NCBI RefSeq assembly: GCF_016756615.1
Contig: NZ_AP023262.1
Coordinates: 5,085,501-5,149,500 of the forward strand
Source of the DNA: Mesorhizobium sp. L-8-3
GTDB lineage: Bacteria; Pseudomonadota; Alphaproteobacteria; Rhizobiales; Rhizobiaceae
Length of the DNA: 64,000 bases
Reading direction: 5' to 3'
Made by a program: the position numbers and the translations under genes. Shown here piece after piece: positions 18,219 to 26,969 of the stretch. The stretch's first letter is position 1. The number at the start of each line of letters is the position of its first letter. The notes under the pieces were generated by a model. That model saw nothing but the letters and a program-made list of their open reading frames with translations, had not been told where the DNA came from and ran no database searches.

Positions 18219-18235
18219 TTGGCCCGTCTCTTGCT
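18219..18235 (+). promoter_or_regulatory. Sigma-54 (-24/-12) promoter of the TAXI TRAP operon
   Basis: TTGGCCCGTCTCTTGCT matches the RpoN consensus TTGGCAC-G-N4-TTGCW at all but one of the fixed positions. The GG (18221-18222) and GC (18233-18234) are at the required 12-bp offset. Predicted start of transcription is about 18246, leaving a leader of about 60 nt to the GTG at 18306. A sigma-54 activator with a GAFTGA motif is encoded at the end of the same gene run. Confidence 0.7.
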
Positions 18236-18305
18236 GGGTGGGCATCACGCGAATCCGTTCCGGAAGGAAGGCCGCGTCGATCATGCATGAATGGGAGGAA
18301 TCTCT

Positions 18306-19262
18306 GTGAATCACATACTGAAACGCGCCGCCATCGCGGCAATCGCCAGCACGTCCATCGTCCTTTCCGCGGCATCGGCGAGGGCGGACGAGTTCATCAA
18401 CATCCTGACAGGCGGCACGTCGGGCGTCTACTACCCGCTCGGCGTCGCTCTTTCCAAGATCTACGGCGAGAAGATCGAGGGTGCACGCACGCAGGTTCAG
18501 GCGACGAAGGCTTCGGTCGAGAATCTCAACCTGTTGCAGCAGGGGCGGGGCGAACTCGCCTTCGCGCTCGGCGACTCCGTCAAGCTCGCCTGGGACGGCA
18601 ACACGGAAGCCGGCTTCCGGGCGCCGCTCGATAAGCTGCGCGGCATTGCCGCCATCTATCCGAACTACATCCAGATCATGGCGTCGAAGGAATCCGGCAT
18701 CACGACTCTCGCCGACTTCAAGGACAAGAGCCTTTCCGTCGGCGCGCCGAAGTCCGGCACCGAACTGAACGCGCGCGCCATCTTCGCCGTCGCCGGCATG
18801 AGCTACGACGATCTCGGCAAGATCGAATACCTGCCCTTTGCCGAGTCGGTCGAACTGATGAAGAACCGGCAGCTCGACGCGACACTGCAGTCGGCCGGCC
18901 TCGGCGTTTCGTCTTTCAAGGATCTCGCAACCTCGGTCGAGGTGCAGATGGTCACGATCCCCGATGAGATCGCCGTCAAGCTCGGCGCGCCCTATGTCGC
19001 CGCGACCGTGCCGGCTGGCACCTACCAGGGGCAGGACAGCGACGTGAAGACGGTGGCGGTCGTCAACTTCCTCATCACCCATTCCGACGTTTCGGATGAA
19101 ACGGCCTATCAGATGACCAAGCAGCTCTTCGAGAACCTGCCGGCTCTGGAGGCTGCCCACAAGGCCGCGGCGAATATCCGCATCGAGGATGCGCTTTCGG
19201 GCATGCCCGTTCCGCTCCATCCCGGCGCGGAACGCTTCTACAAGGAAAAAGGCCTGCTCTAA
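18306..19262 (+). CDS. TAXI-family TRAP transporter solute-binding protein
   Basis: This periplasmic binding protein (318 residues) has signal peptide RAAIAAIASTSIVLSAASARA. The mature start INILTGGTSGVYYPLGVALS is the TAXI family hallmark; VENLNLLQQGRGELAFALGD and SVGAPKSGTELNAR follow. TAXI proteins feed organic acids, such as glutamate-like or dicarboxylate substrates, to a fused TRAP permease; the ligand here is unknown. GTG 18306 has GGGAGGAA 5 bases upstream, and the next gene has the same GGGAGGAA site. It is first in the sigma-54-type operon. Confidence 0.92.
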   Translation: MNHILKRAAIAAIASTSIVLSAASARADEFINILTGGTSGVYYPLGVALSKIYGEKIEGARTQVQATKASVENLNLLQQGRGELAFALGDSVKLAWDGNTEAGFRAPLDKLRGIAAIYPNYIQIMASKESGITTLADFKDKSLSVGAPKSGTELNARAIFAVAGMSYDDLGKIEYLPFAESVELMKNRQLDATLQSAGLGVSSFKDLATSVEVQMVTIPDEIAVKLGAPYVAATVPAGTYQGQDSDVKTVAVVNFLITHSDVSDETAYQMTKQLFENLPALEAAHKAAANIRIEDALSGMPVPLHPGAERFYKEKGLL

Positions 19263-19325
19263 CCGCGATGGGCGGCGTCTGCGTCCAGCGACGCCGCCCG
19301 CAGCTCGGATTTTCGGGAGGAATCC

Positions 19326-21443
19326 ATGCTCGACAATACCAAAGACCAGAACCAGGCCGCCGGCGCGGCGCTGCATGGGCACGACGCGCTGACCCAGGCC
19401 TTTCCGAAGACCTGGGACGGCCGGATCCTGTTTGCGATCGCGCTTGCCTTCTCAATTTTCCAGATCGCCACGGCCGCGCACTTGGTCGACCTGCCGAGTC
19501 AGCTCGTGCGTGCGGTTCACGTCGGCTTCGTCACGGTGCTTGTGTTCCCCTTGCTGGCGGCGCTCGCCGGGCGGGGCGGGCTTGCGAAGACCTTTGCCTG
19601 GGCGCTTGCCTTGCTCGGCGCGGCGGTCGCCTTCTACCAGTGTTATGATTATACGGCCCTGCTCATGCGTGCGGGCGATCCCCTGCCGCGCGACATCGCC
19701 GTCGGCGTCGTCGCTATCGGCGTCGTCTTCGCCGCCGCCTGGGCGATCATGGGACCGGCGCTGCCGATCATTTCCGGCCTGTTCCTCGGTTATTGCCTGT
19801 TCGGCGAATACCTGCCGGCGCCGCTCGATCATCGCGGCTATGGCTTCGCCCAGGTGATCGATCACATGGCCTACGGGACCGAGGGCATCTACGGCATCCC
19901 GACCTTCGTGTCGTCGACCTATATCTTCCTCTTCATCCTCTTTGGCGCCTTCCTGGAGAAGGCCGGCATGATCCGGCTCTTCAACGATGTCTCTCTGAGC
20001 TTCGTCGGCAACCGACGCGGCGGCGCGGCCAAGGTGGCGATCATCTCGTCCGGCCTTATGGGCACCATCTCGGGATCCGGCGTGGCGAATGTCGTCACCA
20101 CCGGCCAGTTCACGATTCCGTTGATGAAACGGTTCGGCTACCGGCCGGCCTTTGCGGGCGGCGTCGAGGCCACGGCCTCCATGGGCGGGCAGATCATGCC
20201 GCCGGTGATGGGCGCCGTCGCCTTCATCATGGCCGAAACGCTCGGCGTCGAATACCACGAGATCGTCAAGGCGGCGATCATCCCGGCCGTGCTCTATTTC
20301 GCTTCCGCCTTCTGGATGGTGCATCTGGAAGCCGGCAAGCACGGGCTGCTCGGCCTGCCCAAGGGCGAGTTGCCCTCGGCAGGGGCGGCGATCGCCGAAC
20401 AATGGTACCTGGTCCTTCCCCTGGCGGCGCTCGTCTGGCTCCTGTTCTCGGGCTATACGCCGCTTTTCGCGGGCACGGTCGGGCTTGCCTTCACGACCCT
20501 GCTCATTCTCGGCAGTTCGGTCGCGCTCGGTCTTCCGGGCGGCGTCATCCGGGTCATCTTCTGGATCGGCCTCGGCCTGGTGGCGGCTTCCTTCTTCCGC
20601 TTCGGCATCGGCGTGGTCATCGGCGCACTGGCGCTCCTGATCGGCGTCAACGCGCTCTCGAAGGGCGGCCGTGCAACCCTCATGATCTGCCGGGACGCGC
20701 TTGCCGAAGGCGCCAAGACGGCCTTGCCGGTGGCGATTGCCTGCGCCCTCGTCGGCGTGATCATCGGCACGATGACGTTGACGGGTGCTGCCAACACCTT
20801 TGGCCAGTTCATCGTCTCCGTCGGCGGCAAAAGCCTCTTCCTGTCGCTGCTCCTGACGATGGTGACCTGCCTCGTCCTCGGCATGGGCATCCCGACAATT
20901 CCCAACTACATCATCACGTCGTCGATCGCCGGACCCGCCCTTCTGGAGCTCGGCGTACCGCTCATCGTCAGCCACATGTTCGTGTTCTACTTCGGCATTC
21001 TCGCGGACCTGACGCCGCCGGTGGCGCTCGCCTGTTTCGCCGCTGCGCCGATCGCCCGCGAAAGCGGGCTCAGGATCTCGATCCAGGCGATCAAAGTGGC
21101 GGCGGCCGGCTTCGTCATCCCCTTCATGGCCGTCTATTCACCGGCACTCATGCTCCAGGACGGCGGCTCCATGGCTGCGGCCGTCGGCTATCCGGCCGCC
21201 GTCGCATACATTGTCGTCAAGACAGGTCTTGCCATCGGTCTGTGGGGGGCGGCGGTGATCGGCTTCGTCGCTGTCCGGCTCTCGGTTGTCGAGCGGGTGC
21301 TCGCCGCCGCGGCCGCCTTCACTCTATTGGCGGCACTGCCCTTGACGGACGAGATCGGCTTCGCGCTTGCGGCCCTGTTCGCATTGCTGATCTGGTGCCG
21401 GGCGCGCTCGGGGAGCGGCAAGCCGGTGCCGGAAGCCGCGTGA
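19326..21443 (+). CDS. TRAP transporter permease, DctQM-fused (4TM/12TM)
   Basis: The 705-residue integral membrane protein fuses the small DctQ-like part (about residues 1-180) with the large DctM-like channel. Family motifs include IYGIPTFVSSTYIFLFILFG, GLMGTISGSGVANVVTTGQF, ATASMGGQIMPPVMGAVAF, a second half with LGMGIPTIPNYIITSSIAGP and FGILADLTPPVALA. It uses an ion gradient to import the ligand delivered by the TAXI protein. GGGAGGAATCC precedes ATG 19326. Its stop overlaps the GTG of the DUF1850 gene. Confidence 0.93.
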   Translation: MLDNTKDQNQAAGAALHGHDALTQAFPKTWDGRILFAIALAFSIFQIATAAHLVDLPSQLVRAVHVGFVTVLVFPLLAALAGRGGLAKTFAWALALLGAAVAFYQCYDYTALLMRAGDPLPRDIAVGVVAIGVVFAAAWAIMGPALPIISGLFLGYCLFGEYLPAPLDHRGYGFAQVIDHMAYGTEGIYGIPTFVSSTYIFLFILFGAFLEKAGMIRLFNDVSLSFVGNRRGGAAKVAIISSGLMGTISGSGVANVVTTGQFTIPLMKRFGYRPAFAGGVEATASMGGQIMPPVMGAVAFIMAETLGVEYHEIVKAAIIPAVLYFASAFWMVHLEAGKHGLLGLPKGELPSAGAAIAEQWYLVLPLAALVWLLFSGYTPLFAGTVGLAFTTLLILGSSVALGLPGGVIRVIFWIGLGLVAASFFRFGIGVVIGALALLIGVNALSKGGRATLMICRDALAEGAKTALPVAIACALVGVIIGTMTLTGAANTFGQFIVSVGGKSLFLSLLLTMVTCLVLGMGIPTIPNYIITSSIAGPALLELGVPLIVSHMFVFYFGILADLTPPVALACFAAAPIARESGLRISIQAIKVAAAGFVIPFMAVYSPALMLQDGGSMAAAVGYPAAVAYIVVKTGLAIGLWGAAVIGFVAVRLSVVERVLAAAAAFTLLAALPLTDEIGFALAALFALLIWCRARSGSGKPVPEAA

Positions 21444-21817
21444 CCGCCCTGGTCTGCATTGTTGCCGGCGGCAAGGCTGTCGCCTTTGCCGCCGCCGTCT
21501 TCACGCTCGCCTGGACGCATTGGGTCGAGAAGAGCCGGTGGCAGGAGCGTTGGGTTTCCACGTCACAGGGCTTTGTCCTTGAGGAGGCGCGCGTCCAAGG
21601 TTCGGGTGCGGGCATGGAGCCTGGCGAAGACGCCTGCCGCGAGGGCGACTGGTGGGTCTGGACCCCGCGTCTTCCGCCGCTTCCCGAGCTGGTCCTTGCA
21701 GCCTCTGGCGCAACCGCCTCCGGCTGGACGCTCTGCGATGCCGATGAATGCCGTGAGCTCGGAGGGCGGGAACAGCAGCCGGTCGTCCTGCAGCACTGTG
21801 ACAGGCAACGGCCGTAA
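21440..21817 (+). CDS. DUF1850 domain-containing protein
   Basis: The product has 125 residues: one N-terminal membrane segment (ALVCIVAGGKAVAFAAAVFTLAW), then a short domain with HWVEKSRWQERW, an acidic patch and LPELVLAASGATASGWTLC. This is the pattern of DUF1850 proteins, which are regularly encoded beside TAXI TRAP permeases; a role as an accessory subunit is inferred from that association. GTG 21440 overlaps the permease stop (GTGA), indicating coupling. Three cysteines late in the chain could form disulphides if the domain is periplasmic. Confidence 0.8.
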   Translation: MTALVCIVAGGKAVAFAAAVFTLAWTHWVEKSRWQERWVSTSQGFVLEEARVQGSGAGMEPGEDACREGDWWVWTPRLPPLPELVLAASGATASGWTLCDADECRELGGREQQPVVLQHCDRQRP

Positions 21818-21867
21818 GGATCTTGCGCGTCTCGTGTTCTCCCTTCAGACAGGAGGCGCTACATTCG

Positions 21868-23718
21868 ATGCAACGGACAATTCCAAGGCAAGTCGGCCCG
21901 ACAATGGCGCGCAACATCGGCAGGATGACGGTCCTGATGCTGGTCGTGACCAGCATTGCGCCATTCGTCGCCTACCACCTCGCAAGCGTCGCGGCAATCG
22001 GCGCCCTGGAGGGGCAGCTTCAGCGAAGCCTCGTCCTGACGAATAGGGCAATCGAGACCGAGATCGAGCGCTTCCGTTATCTGCCTCTGATTCTCGGCGA
22101 GGATGCCCGCATACGCGCTCTTGCCGAAGGCGAACGCAGCCCGGCCGTTCTTGAGGCCGCGAACCGTTATCTCCGGACCGTGGTGAAACAGGCCGGCGCA
22201 GCCGAGCTCTACGTCCTCGACGACCGCGGCATCGCGCTTGCCGCGAGCAATTTCGCGACGAGCGAAAGTTTCGTCGGTCACGACTACGGCTTCCGCCCCT
22301 ATTTCCAGGACGCGCTTCGCACGGGAGAGGGGCGCTACTACGCGATCGGCGTCACAACCGGGAAGCCCGGCTATTTTCTCACCTCGCGGATAGACGTATC
22401 CGGTCATCCGCCGATCGTCGCCGTCGTCAAGGCTGATCTGCTGCCGCTCGAATTGACCTGGGAGGCCGCGGGCGTCCAGACGGCGATTGCCGACCGTTGG
22501 GGTATCGTCTTTCTCTCCGGCAACCCGGATTGGAAATACCGGCCGCTGACAGCGCTTTCCGGCGAGGCCGTCGAACGGCTCTCGAAGGAGCGAACTTACG
22601 AGGGCGCCAATCTCGCCGCGACGAAACCGATCCTGCCTTCGGGCGTCATCCCGCCCGCGGGCGAAGCGGACGCACCGGCGATTCAGGTGGAGGAGGGCGG
22701 GCAGCAACTCCTGGCGAAGTTCTCCGTGGTCGAGCCGGACGGTTGGCCGGTGCTGGTGGCAACGAGCATGCGGGACACCGGCAAGATCGCCGGCTTCTGG
22801 GCGCTTGCGGCGCTGATCGCCGGCCTCGTTTCGACCAGCACGCTATACTTCCTCCATCAGCGCGCGCTCATCATCCGGATGCGGCTGCGCCAGGGCGACA
22901 TCCTGGAGCGGAAGGTCGCCGAGCGCACGCGGGACCTCGCCCGCGAGATCGACATGCGCAAGCGGACGGAGGACGAGCTTCGCCGCGCACAGGAAGGGCT
23001 CATCCATTCCGAGAAGATGGCAGCCCTTGGGCGGATGTCGACAGCAATCGTGCATGAGGTCAGTCAGCCGCTCGCGGCGCTTGAGGCGACGCTGGCGACG
23101 GCCGGCGTGCTGGCCGAGAAGGAGGAGGCGGGAAAGGTCGGCGCGATGCTCCTCGACGCGCGAGCCCTGGTCAAGCGCATGCAGCGAACTGTCAAGCACC
23201 TGAAGACCTTCGGCCGGAAGGGGGCGTCCGATCTCGAAGCGGTCGATATCGACGTCGTTATCCGCAACGCGCTCGATCTCGCCGCGCCCCGGGCCAAGAC
23301 CCTCGGCGTCGTGCCGACCATCGATACGCCGGGGATAGCACCGGTCGTCGTTGCCGTCGCAGTGAAGCTCGAGCAGGTGATGCTCAACCTGATCTTGAAT
23401 GCGCTCGATGCGGTCGAGGGCAGGCAGGCACCTTCGGTCACCGTCCGGCGGACCACGGAGGCCGGGCGAGTGAACGTCACGGTGATCGACAACGGGACCG
23501 GCATCGCACCGGAACACCGTGATCGTGTCGCCGAACCGTTCTTCACCACCAAGCTGACAGGCGAGGGGCTCGGCCTCGGCCTTTCCATCGCGACTGCCAT
23601 CGTGCAGGAATTCGGCGGCGAGATAACCTTTGCGGAGGCTCCTGGCGGCGGTACGATGGCCACGGTTTCCATGCCGGTGGGCAAACGCTCCGCACGTCCA
23701 CTCGAGGCAGCACAATGA
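21868..23718 (+). CDS. dctB: DctB-like sensor histidine kinase
   Basis: A membrane kinase of about 616 residues. One transmembrane segment lies at about residues 20-42 and another at about 310-330, enclosing a double-Cache periplasmic sensor (YVLDDRGIALAASNF, GHDYGFRPYFQDAL, GRYYAIGVTTGKPGYFLT) as in C4-dicarboxylate sensors. The transmitter has the His box AIVHEVSQPLAALEATLA, N box LNLILNALDAVEG, and ATP-binding DNGTGI and GEGLGLGLSIA. ATG 21868 was chosen for AGGAGG upstream; TTG 21823 is possible. Its stop overlaps the regulator gene. Sensing the transporter's substrate is inferred from context. Confidence 0.9.
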   Translation: MQRTIPRQVGPTMARNIGRMTVLMLVVTSIAPFVAYHLASVAAIGALEGQLQRSLVLTNRAIETEIERFRYLPLILGEDARIRALAEGERSPAVLEAANRYLRTVVKQAGAAELYVLDDRGIALAASNFATSESFVGHDYGFRPYFQDALRTGEGRYYAIGVTTGKPGYFLTSRIDVSGHPPIVAVVKADLLPLELTWEAAGVQTAIADRWGIVFLSGNPDWKYRPLTALSGEAVERLSKERTYEGANLAATKPILPSGVIPPAGEADAPAIQVEEGGQQLLAKFSVVEPDGWPVLVATSMRDTGKIAGFWALAALIAGLVSTSTLYFLHQRALIIRMRLRQGDILERKVAERTRDLAREIDMRKRTEDELRRAQEGLIHSEKMAALGRMSTAIVHEVSQPLAALEATLATAGVLAEKEEAGKVGAMLLDARALVKRMQRTVKHLKTFGRKGASDLEAVDIDVVIRNALDLAAPRAKTLGVVPTIDTPGIAPVVVAVAVKLEQVMLNLILNALDAVEGRQAPSVTVRRTTEAGRVNVTVIDNGTGIAPEHRDRVAEPFFTTKLTGEGLGLGLSIATAIVQEFGGEITFAEAPGGGTMATVSMPVGKRSARPLEAAQ

Positions 23719-25073
23719 GCCGCGGACATATTCTCCTTGTCGACGACGACCGCGATCTCCTGAAGGCGGCAACCAACTGGCTGGAGGTCAGCGGGTTTGC
23801 CGTTTCCGCCTTCCATCGGCCCGAAGAAGCCTATCAGCAACTGATGCGCGACGAGCCGGATGTCGTGGTGAGCGACATCCGCATGCCGGGCATAGACGGC
23901 ATGACGCTTCTGAACTCCATCATCAAGATCCGCAGCGATGTGCCGGTCATCCTGATGACAGGCCACGGCGATGTTACGCTGGCGGTCAAGGCGATGAAAC
24001 AGGGAGCGGAGGACTTCATCGAGAAGCCCTATGATGCCGAGCATCTGCTTTCGCTGCTCGACAAGGCTATCGAGAAGCGCCGGATGAAGCAGGAGATCGC
24101 CCGCCTTCAGGGCCTGGTCCATGAGGGGAGCGGCGGCTCGGAGATCATCGGCGACAGCCCGGCCATGCGCGATCTTCGCAGCCGCGTGGAGATGCTGGCG
24201 GATCTCGACATCGACGTCCTGGTCATCGGCGAGACCGGCTCCGGCAAGGAACTCGTCGCGCAGGCCCTGCATCGGCAAGGCCGCCGCCATGCCGGACCTT
24301 TCGTCGCGATCAACTGTGCCGCCTTGCCGGAGAGCATCTTCGAGAGTGAGGTCTTCGGCCATGCGAAAGGCGCCTTCACCGGCGCGCTCTCCGACCGGCA
24401 GGGCAAGTTTGAGCATGCCGACGGCGGAACCATCTTCCTCGACGAGATCGAGTCGATGCCCGTGGGACTGCAGGCGAAAATCCTGCGTGTGCTGCAGGAA
24501 CGCGTGATCGAGCGGCTCGGCGAAAACCGCCTGCGGCCGGTCGATGTGCGCGTCGTCGCCGCAGCCAAGAGCGACCTATCTGGCGAAATCGCCGCGGGAC
24601 GGTTCCGCGAGGATCTGTTCTACCGGCTTGCGACCGTCGATGTGCGCATTCCGCCGCTTAGGCAGCGCAAGGACGATATCGGCCTGCTCTTCGGTCACTT
24701 CGCCTCGCTCGCCGCCCATCGCTATGGTCGCGCCGAGCGAAGTATGTCCGCCGATCTCGTGGCGAGGCTGCGGCAGGAGGAATGGCGCGGCAACATCCGG
24801 GAGCTCAAGGCGCGCGCCGAGCGCTTCGCCCTGGGGCTTGATGGGGCCATATCAAGCGGGGAAGCCGAGCCGACCGACGATCCCCTGACCCTGCCCGAGC
24901 AGTTGGCCGACTTCGAAGGCGACCTGATCCGCCGGGCGATCGAGGACAGCGACGGCAATACGGCCAAGGCGGCGGCAAGCCTCGGGATTCCCCACCGCAC
25001 CCTCAACGAGAAAATAGCCCGTCTTGGCCTGAGAGAACGGCGGGGAGAGCCTTCGAGCGAGGCTGCGAAATGA
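23715..25073 (+). CDS. dctD: DctD-like sigma-54-dependent response regulator
   Basis: The 452-residue protein has three domains. The receiver is at about residues 1-120 (LVDDDRDLL, phosphoacceptor Asp in VVVSDIRMPG, the Lys in FIEKPYD). The AAA+ domain follows at about 145-375 with Walker A GETGSGKE, the sigma-54-contacting GAFTGA loop, and Walker B IFLDEIE. A Fis-type helix-turn-helix closes the protein (GNTAKAAASLGIPHRTLNEKI). It would activate sigma-54 promoters when phosphorylated by the partner kinase. The -24/-12 site and dyads before the TAXI operon are the obvious targets, by inference. Confidence 0.92.
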   Translation: MSRGHILLVDDDRDLLKAATNWLEVSGFAVSAFHRPEEAYQQLMRDEPDVVVSDIRMPGIDGMTLLNSIIKIRSDVPVILMTGHGDVTLAVKAMKQGAEDFIEKPYDAEHLLSLLDKAIEKRRMKQEIARLQGLVHEGSGGSEIIGDSPAMRDLRSRVEMLADLDIDVLVIGETGSGKELVAQALHRQGRRHAGPFVAINCAALPESIFESEVFGHAKGAFTGALSDRQGKFEHADGGTIFLDEIESMPVGLQAKILRVLQERVIERLGENRLRPVDVRVVAAAKSDLSGEIAAGRFREDLFYRLATVDVRIPPLRQRKDDIGLLFGHFASLAAHRYGRAERSMSADLVARLRQEEWRGNIRELKARAERFALGLDGAISSGEAEPTDDPLTLPEQLADFEGDLIRRAIEDSDGNTAKAAASLGIPHRTLNEKIARLGLRERRGEPSSEAAK

Positions 25074-25085
25074 TACCGGGCTTGC

Positions 25086-25256
25086 TCATGCGGCGTGCCC
25101 CTGGGTGAGCGAGCGAACGAGCATGAGGCCGGCGACGAGACCGAGGAGCGAAAGAGCGAGCGACGCGGCCGCGTAAATCGCCGCCATCAGCCCTTGTCCG
25201 CGCTCCCGGAGGCCGATGGTGTCGAGCGAGAAGGTGGAGAAGCCGAGCACGCCTGT
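25086..25256 (-). pseudogene. crcB: 3' fragment of crcB (fluoride channel)
   Basis: The minus-strand frame ends with the C-terminal part of a CrcB/Fluc protein: FSTFSLDTIGLRERGQG, then a hydrophobic helix AAIYAAASLALSLLGLVAGL. The GGFTT portion normally preceding FSTFS is missing, and upstream sequence in this frame is unrelated. CrcB exports fluoride as a dimer of four-helix subunits; this fragment keeps at most one complete helix and cannot function alone. Confidence 0.7.
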
Positions 25257-25379
25257 CTGCAAACTCAAGCGCTTCAAGCGCCACGCCCAACGCTGCGAGA
25301 AGACGAAGCGAGACTTCGCATCCCTGGTCGCTCTCACCGCCGGCTTCATCTTGGCTTGATCCGTCCACACGGCCTGGCT

Positions 25380-26222
25380 TCAGACAACTGAAGCCCTGAG
25401 TTCCTCGACGGTCAAGCGGAGGATGTTGGACACTGTCTTGCCATTGAAAACGACGCCGACAATTCGAAACTGGGCTATCTCAGGCGCGAAGCGAATTACG
25501 GCCATATCCGCAATGTTGGTGGGCAGATGGCGTTCGGGCAGAATTGCCGCGCCCAATCCCATTTGAAGCAACGCGAGAACCGTTTCTTCCGAATTTGCCT
25601 GCGCGACGATCGCCGGTTCTGCTCCCGCGGCCGTGAGACTATCCCGAAACCACCGATAGCGTATGCAATGCGGTCGGTCGATCAGATCCAGGCCGTCAAA
25701 CGCGTCCAATCCGATCTCCTTGCTGAACCGCAATGGGTGCGACGCTGGTACAGCGAGGACGTAGTCTTCGCGCCACAACTCGTTGAAGCCTCTACGCGAT
25801 TGTCCAACTCCGATCGCGACAATCGACATGTCCGCCTCACCCTCGCTTGCGCAAAACGAGATACGCAAGCCGGGACGACGCCGACATAGGAAGTCGAGCA
25901 ACGGACGGACTGCGGCAAGAATAATGTCCGGCTGCAGATGGAGTTTCAGAATCGTGTGGTCATTGGCCGAGTTGATCTCACGCTCGATAGCCCGGGCATG
26001 CGCGAGCAGATCAACACTGCGGCGATAAAGACGCTCGCCTTCCGGCGTGGGCGTGCAGCCACGGCGGTTACGTTCGAACAGGCGGCATCCGAGCCTGCCC
26101 TCCAGCGACTGCAACGCATTTGTGATCGACGGTTGCGCGATATGGCAACGCGTGGAGGCGGCGGTGATGCTGCCCTCTTCATAGGTGGCGACGAAGTAGG
26201 TGATCGCACGCAGGTCTAACAT
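25380..26222 (-). CDS. LysR-family transcriptional regulator
   Basis: The 280-residue regulator begins LDLRAITYFVATYEEGSIT with the N-terminal winged helix (TAASTRCHIAQPSITNALQS, LFERNRRGCTPTPEGERL) and ends with a periplasmic-binding-like effector domain. The effector is unknown. ATG 26222 was chosen as the usual family start; an earlier frame start adds 11 unconserved residues. It is divergent from the NTF2-like gene at 26329, with a dyad in between, and is likely to control that gene. Confidence 0.9.
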   Translation of the reverse strand: MLDLRAITYFVATYEEGSITAASTRCHIAQPSITNALQSLEGRLGCRLFERNRRGCTPTPEGERLYRRSVDLLAHARAIEREINSANDHTILKLHLQPDIILAAVRPLLDFLCRRRPGLRISFCASEGEADMSIVAIGVGQSRRGFNELWREDYVLAVPASHPLRFSKEIGLDAFDGLDLIDRPHCIRYRWFRDSLTAAGAEPAIVAQANSEETVLALLQMGLGAAILPERHLPTNIADMAVIRFAPEIAQFRIVGVVFNGKTVSNILRLTVEELRASVV

Positions 26223-26238
26223 AACGATTTTATGGTCA

Positions 26239-26256
26239 TATGATAGCAATAGCATA
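26239..26256. promoter_or_regulatory. Candidate LysR operator
   Basis: TATGATA-GCAA-TAGCATA is a dyad with 6 of 7 matching arm positions, sited 17 bp before the lysR start and 73 bp before the divergent NTF2-like gene. Its AT-rich form and location fit a LysR T-N11-A type binding site. Confidence 0.45.
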
Positions 26257-26328
26257 TTTTATCGATACGTCAGGCTGAGGTAAACCCCTTCTGCCCCGCA
26301 GTGGCGGCCAGAAGGAAAGGAACCTTGT

Positions 26329-26721
26329 ATGCCTGCAATCGATAACCTGCTGCGCGCATTCGAGCGCGGCGACCTGGAGAGTATGGATGCGGTAACGACA
26401 GATGATTTCGATCTTCGGATCGAGCACTATCGTGGTGACGACGTGGATGTCTCTTGGCAGCGCTGCCTCGGCCGCGCCGAATTCCACGCGGTCCTTCAGC
26501 GCCTGGCGAGCGAAGTGTTCGAGGGCGGGACACGCATCCTCTCTCTTGACACGCAGGAGCTCGGCAACGGTTGGACGCTTTCGAGTTTTCGTCAGCAGTT
26601 CCTTTATCCCGTGCGCAACCGCGAAGTCATTGGCCAGACTTGGATCCTCGCCCACGAAAGCGATGGTCGGATCGATTATTTCCGAGAGATTGCGACGCCC
26701 GTCGAGAATGTTCTCGCGTGA
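26329..26721 (+). CDS. NTF2-like (SnoaL-type) protein
   Basis: The 130-residue protein reads as a small cone-shaped alpha+beta barrel of the NTF2/SnoaL type: an N-terminal helix pair (AIDNLLRAFERGDLESMDAV), then DFDLRIEHYRG, a long helix and repeated beta strands (QQFLYPVRNREVIGQTWIL, RIDYFREI). Such proteins are enzymes or ligand binders; no catalytic residues can be assigned. AAAGGAACC lies before ATG 26329. It is divergent from the LysR gene. Confidence 0.75.
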   Translation: MPAIDNLLRAFERGDLESMDAVTTDDFDLRIEHYRGDDVDVSWQRCLGRAEFHAVLQRLASEVFEGGTRILSLDTQELGNGWTLSSFRQQFLYPVRNREVIGQTWILAHESDGRIDYFREIATPVENVLA

Positions 26722-26729
26722 TTGCAAGA

Positions 26730-26758
26730 TGGTATCCGGGCATCTCGTCCGGATACCA
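26730..26758 (+). terminator. Hairpin after the NTF2-like gene
   Basis: TGGTATCCGG and CCGGATACCA form a perfect 10-bp stem with a 9-base loop, starting 9 bp after the stop codon. No T-run follows. Confidence 0.55.
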
Positions 26759-26969
26759 CGCAATCAGAAGCTGTCGAGATCCCCCTTGGGAACTGAGGCC
26801 GCAACGCCGGAAAGAGGTCGTGATGTGCCACGGCGTCGGCATCTACGGGGAAGGCCCCGCAGCCGGGCCGAGACGAAATCAATGTGCGTCGGCCCTCAAC
26901 CTGGTCGTCACCGACATCATCATTCACTGAAACACGATCTATACCGGCCGCGTCGTCGATGCTGTGCGC

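Noticed and set aside
19452-20975. 507-codon minus-strand frame opposite the TRAP permease
   Set aside because: It is rich in Asp/Arg/His as expected for an antisense shadow of hydrophobic codons, and it overlaps an unmistakable permease.
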